Positions 5,823-8,734 of a stretch of DNA of 8,734 bases are shown in pieces. The notes under the pieces were generated by a model. It saw only the letters and a program-made list of their open reading frames with translations. It made no database searches and was not told the origin of the DNA. The stretch is from an uncultured Lachnospiraceae bacterium (lineage in GTDB: Bacteria > Bacillota > Clostridia > Lachnospirales > Lachnospiraceae): positions 1 to 8,734 of the forward strand of contig CALCMD010000076.1 of NCBI GenBank assembly GCA_937965795.1, read 5' to 3'. Position 1 is the stretch's first letter. Every line of letters begins with the position of its first letter. The position numbers and the translations under genes were made by a program.

Positions 5823-5830
5823 AGAAAGGA
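5823..5830 (+). promoter_or_regulatory. Shine-Dalgarno deciding the VirB4 start
   Basis: AGAAAGGA lies 8 nt before the ATG at 5839. The in-frame ATG at 5830 overlaps this site with no spacing and is therefore less likely. The open frame further upstream, from 5611, lies inside the VirB6-like gene in another frame and is not used. Confidence 0.6.
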
Positions 5831-5838
5831 TGAAAGGA

Positions 5839-8253
5839 ATGTCTTTTTTTAACGCAGCAAGCGTATTTGCGAAAAAGAAACAGACCAGCGCCCCCATAAA
5901 GGGGGTGCCGAAAAAAGTAAAGGATTCCCTGAACATCTGCCGCGCTTATGAAAACGGCATCTTCCAGGTCGAGGACCTGGAAGGGATGGCGCTGTATGAC
6001 AGGGGGTATATCTTTGAGGACGTGAATTATATCACCCAGGATGACGGGAAGAAGGAGGACGTCCTGCTGGGGATCATGAAATGGATGAAGGCTGTGGGGA
6101 ACCAGTGGAAGATGACCATTGCCAATGAGCAGATGGACATGGAGGAGTTCATGGCGGAGGCGTTCTCACCCCTGCACGGCGGGGAGTACCCGCAGATTGA
6201 GGAGGGCATCGGCGCCTGGGTCAATGAGAAGATCCGGGACGGCACGAGGGACATCAACCGGATCATGTACCTTACCGTCACCTGCCGGAGCCGGACGCTT
6301 GAGGAAGCCCAGCTGTATTTCCATACCCTGGATACCAGCCTCCAGATGCTTTTCGGGGCCATCGGGAGCCGCCTTTACCGGATGTCCGGTCGTGAGAGGC
6401 TCCTTTCCCTCCAGCGGTTTTACCAGATGGGCGGGGCGCGCATCCCGTATGATGGGAAACTGGACGGGAAAACCGACGCATGGAAGAACCATATCCTCCC
6501 GCCGTCCATCCGGCAGCATAAGAAATACCTGGAGTTTGACGGCGCCTGCGCCTGTGTCCTGTTCGGGCACAGCTACGCCTCCTCCCTGGATGAAGGGAAG
6601 GTCCTGCATGACCTCGCAAACGTGCCGTACCCGATGTATGTGACCGTGGACGCGGAGCCGGTCGAAAAGAAAGTGCTGGTCGACAAGCTCCAGAACGCGC
6701 ATATGAACAACGAAAAGGCCATCTCCCAGGAGATGGACCTGCGGCGCAGGAACGGGCAGTACGGGGGCGGCATTTCTTACCGGAGGGGCAGGAAGAAGGA
6801 CGAGCTGGAGGACTACCTGGACCAGGTGGACGAGAATGACGAGCTTGGGCTGTACATCGGCCTCCTGGTGGTCGTGGCGGCGGACAGCCCTGGGGAGCTT
6901 TGGAAACGCGTGGGTTCCATCCGCAGCATTTCATCCTCCAATGGCTTTACGCTCGATGTTTACCATTACCGGCAGTTAAAAGCGCTGAACACGGCGCTCC
7001 CGGTCGGGGGCCGCCAGGTGGACCATATGCGGTTCTTCCTTACGTCGTCGGCCGTGGCGTTCAACCCGTATTACGCACATGACCTTGTGGATGAAAGGGG
7101 CATGTGCTACGGCCTGAACCGGACGACGAAGCACCTGATCCGGGGGGACAGGAAGCTCCTTGCCAACCCGCACGGGATGATCGTATCCCACACAGGGGGC
7201 GGCAAGTCCTTCCTGATCAAGATGACGGAGGTCGCCCAGACGCTGGTCCTGACGGATGATGACGTGACGGTGCTGGACCCGCAGAATGAGTTCCAGGCAA
7301 TCATCAAGGGCTATGGCGGGCAGTTTTTTGATTTCTCGCCGAAATGTGAGATCTACCTGAACCCTTATGAGATCCCGGACGATGTATTTTATGGGGATGA
7401 AATTACCAGGAACCAGTTCATTGCCACCAAGACGGAGTATGCCGTATCCTTCTGCACGGCGGCGATGACGGGCATCCCCGTGACGCAGGAGCACTGCGCC
7501 GTGATCGGGCGCGCCGTGCGCAGGGTGTATGAAACGGCGTTTTCGGCTTCCAGGCTGAAAAGGCAGCCGACGCTTATGGATATCCGGGAGGCGGTCGAAG
7601 GGCAGATCGCAGACGCCGGGTCGTCGTATGACAGGAGGCAGGCGGAGCAGGTACGGAATTCGCTGGAAGAGTACACCACAGGCGTTTATGACATGTTCGC
7701 GCACCCCTCGAACCTGGATATCCACAGCAGGCTTGTCGGCTTTGGGTTAAAGAACGTGCCGGAGGCCATCTGGGAGCCGGTCATGGTTACGGTCATGCAC
7801 TTTCTGGCGGAGCGCATCGAACACAACCAGGGGGAGCATGTGGCGACCCACCTGGTCGTTGATGAGACGCAGGTCCTCTGCGCAAGGAAAAGCTCCGCCG
7901 GGCAGCTCCTCCATGCGGTAGAGACTTACCGGAAATTCGGCGGCATCGTCACGATGGCGGTGCAGAACCTGACACGGGCGGTAGAGCTGCCGGAGCTGAG
8001 GGATATGTTCTCCAACTGCGCCTATAAATGCTTTATGGACCAGGGGGGCGTGGACGCGGAGAGCCTGCGCAAGATCCAGGAGCTCTCAGGGACGGAGTTC
8101 CGCGCCCTCAGTGAGGACGTGCCGGGGCAGGGCGTCATGGTGTGGGGAAAGAAGGTCCTGCTCTTCGACGCCTCCATGAGCAAAGGGAACACGCTGTACC
8201 AGGCATTTTCCACGAACTTCCATGAGAAAGCAAAGGAGGGCGGCGGGGCATGA
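5839..8253 (+). CDS. virB4: VirB4-like conjugation ATPase
   Basis: The 804-residue product is the usual size for a VirB4-like ATPase of clostridial ICEs. It powers channel assembly or DNA transfer from the cytoplasmic face. Residues 1-~420 are the N-terminal domain that docks to membrane partners. The C-terminal RecA-like domain holds the Walker A loop SHTGGGKS (450-457, Lys456, Ser457), VLDPQNEF just after it, Walker B HLVVDETQVL with Asp675-Glu676, and MAVQNLTRAVE downstream as the glutamine-containing motif. The first Walker A residue is Ser, not the usual Gly; the catalytic Lys, Ser, Asp and Glu are intact, so activity is expected. The basic N-terminus (KKKQ, PKKVKD) lacks membrane segments. 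Its stop overlaps the next ATG by ATGA, which implies translational coupling. The gene symbol is by family, not by a named locus. Confidence 0.93.
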   Translation: MSFFNAASVFAKKKQTSAPIKGVPKKVKDSLNICRAYENGIFQVEDLEGMALYDRGYIFEDVNYITQDDGKKEDVLLGIMKWMKAVGNQWKMTIANEQMDMEEFMAEAFSPLHGGEYPQIEEGIGAWVNEKIRDGTRDINRIMYLTVTCRSRTLEEAQLYFHTLDTSLQMLFGAIGSRLYRMSGRERLLSLQRFYQMGGARIPYDGKLDGKTDAWKNHILPPSIRQHKKYLEFDGACACVLFGHSYASSLDEGKVLHDLANVPYPMYVTVDAEPVEKKVLVDKLQNAHMNNEKAISQEMDLRRRNGQYGGGISYRRGRKKDELEDYLDQVDENDELGLYIGLLVVVAADSPGELWKRVGSIRSISSSNGFTLDVYHYRQLKALNTALPVGGRQVDHMRFFLTSSAVAFNPYYAHDLVDERGMCYGLNRTTKHLIRGDRKLLANPHGMIVSHTGGGKSFLIKMTEVAQTLVLTDDDVTVLDPQNEFQAIIKGYGGQFFDFSPKCEIYLNPYEIPDDVFYGDEITRNQFIATKTEYAVSFCTAAMTGIPVTQEHCAVIGRAVRRVYETAFSASRLKRQPTLMDIREAVEGQIADAGSSYDRRQAEQVRNSLEEYTTGVYDMFAHPSNLDIHSRLVGFGLKNVPEAIWEPVMVTVMHFLAERIEHNQGEHVATHLVVDETQVLCARKSSAGQLLHAVETYRKFGGIVTMAVQNLTRAVELPELRDMFSNCAYKCFMDQGGVDAESLRKIQELSGTEFRALSEDVPGQGVMVWGKKVLLFDASMSKGNTLYQAFSTNFHEKAKEGGGA

Positions 8254-8734
8254 AGCTCCAGAAGAAAAAAGGGACGGGCCTGAAACTGGCCAGGCCGCAT
8301 TTAGAGAAGTCGGCGCTGCGTACCCAGGCAATGGCAAAAGGCATAGGGGGCGCCGTAAAGGAGGCTGCCCCGGAGGAAGGGGAGGAAGAAGAGGCAAGGG
8401 GGCAGATGGATTTTTTGGAACGGCGGGCTTGGGATAAGCTTTCCACAAGGAAGAAGCGCCGTTTCCTGCGGTACCGGCGGGAGGGGATTGGAAACCTTCC
8501 CGCCCTGCCAGGCGAAGAAGGCGGGGGCCGCAGGGGAGAAAAAGGAGCAGGCACGCCCGCGCGGGAAGCGGGGAGACGCGTGCCGCCCGGATGGAGCCGG
8601 ACGGGAACAACGGAAGCCCCCACGACTTTTCGGGAAGGAAGGCCGGGGAATGAAGGGCGGCCAGCCGGAAAGGGAAAGAAGGGCGCTGCCCCGGCAGGGA
8701 AGGCGGCCGGGCACGCAGTAAGCTGCGGGGCTGC
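8250..8734 (+). CDS. Start of unrecognised T4SS-cluster gene, 3'-partial
   Basis: The frame opens at the ATG overlapping the virB4 stop (ATGA) and stays open for 161 codons to the right edge. GGAGGG at 8235-8240 lies 9 nt upstream. The visible part begins with basic MKLQKKKGTGLKLARP, then has an acidic patch (EEGEEEE), a short conserved-looking helical stretch RRAWDKLSTRKKRRFLRYRR, and then a long low-complexity region rich in Gly, Arg, Pro, Ala and Glu. No signal peptide or membrane helix is seen so far. In Tn1549/CTn-type elements the gene after virB4 often encodes a large transfer protein with a charged, disordered N-terminus and a later membrane helix and peptidoglycan hydrolase domain (CD1108-like). 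That would fit, but nothing visible here proves it. Confidence 0.7.
   Translation, partial: MKLQKKKGTGLKLARPHLEKSALRTQAMAKGIGGAVKEAAPEEGEEEEARGQMDFLERRAWDKLSTRKKRRFLRYRREGIGNLPALPGEEGGGRRGEKGAGTPAREAGRRVPPGWSRTGTTEAPTTFREGRPGNEGRPAGKGKKGAAPAGKAAGHAVSCGA

Noticed and set aside
5611..5838. N-terminal extension of the VirB4 frame
   Set aside because: It runs out of frame through the VirB6-like gene and through the palindrome. The translated extension is Arg/His-rich nonsense and has no ribosome binding site.
6166..7725. Several 170-250 codon open frames opposite virB4
   Set aside because: They overlap one another and the clearly conserved ATPase gene. Their translations are Arg/Pro/Gly-rich and have no recognisable motifs, as expected of shadows of GC-rich codons.

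Overview
The window reads as part of the transfer region of an integrative and conjugative element (ICE) from a Gram-positive anaerobe, most likely a gut Clostridia member (Bacillota). The grounds are strong purine-rich Shine-Dalgarno sites, a sortase-anchored surface protein with a Gram-positive tail, and the gene order Maff2-like small membrane protein, VirB6/TrbL-like membrane protein, VirB4-like ATPase, which is typical of Tn1549/CTn-type clostridial elements. No relaxase, coupling protein, integrase or oriT lies inside the window, so the ICE assignment rests on the type IV secretion (T4SS) genes alone.

Layout, all on the + strand. (1) 1-785: 3' part of a more AT-rich gene for a CAP/SCP-like protein, probably running in from the left, closed by a strong intrinsic terminator (802-837). 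(2) 786-1194: a 409-nt regulatory gap with a tandem array of 10-bp repeats (886-945), a GC-rich palindrome (1043-1059) and an 18-codon leader ORF with a strong ribosome binding site (1076-1132). (3) 1195-4248: a 1017-residue secreted, wall-anchored adhesin-like protein with a SpaA-like domain, three ~164-residue DUF11-type repeats and an SPRTG sorting signal, followed by a terminator (4260-4294). (4) 4360-8253: a compact T4SS cluster of a 63-residue two-helix membrane protein, a 114-residue Maff2/VirB2-like protein, a 273-residue VirB6-like protein and an 804-residue VirB4-like ATPase. (5) 8250-8734: the start of a translationally coupled gene that leaves the window on the right.

Working model (inference): the surface protein promotes contact between cells, the small membrane proteins and the VirB6-like protein form the membrane channel, and the VirB4-like ATPase powers assembly or substrate transfer. 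The next gene probably adds another channel or cell-wall component.

The most unusual signal is a near-identical perfect palindrome (core GTGCCGGA-N-TCCGGCAC), found in three intergenic gaps and each time just upstream of a ribosome binding site. The 10-bp repeat array upstream of the adhesin is the second. No wholly new system could be demonstrated from the sequence alone.
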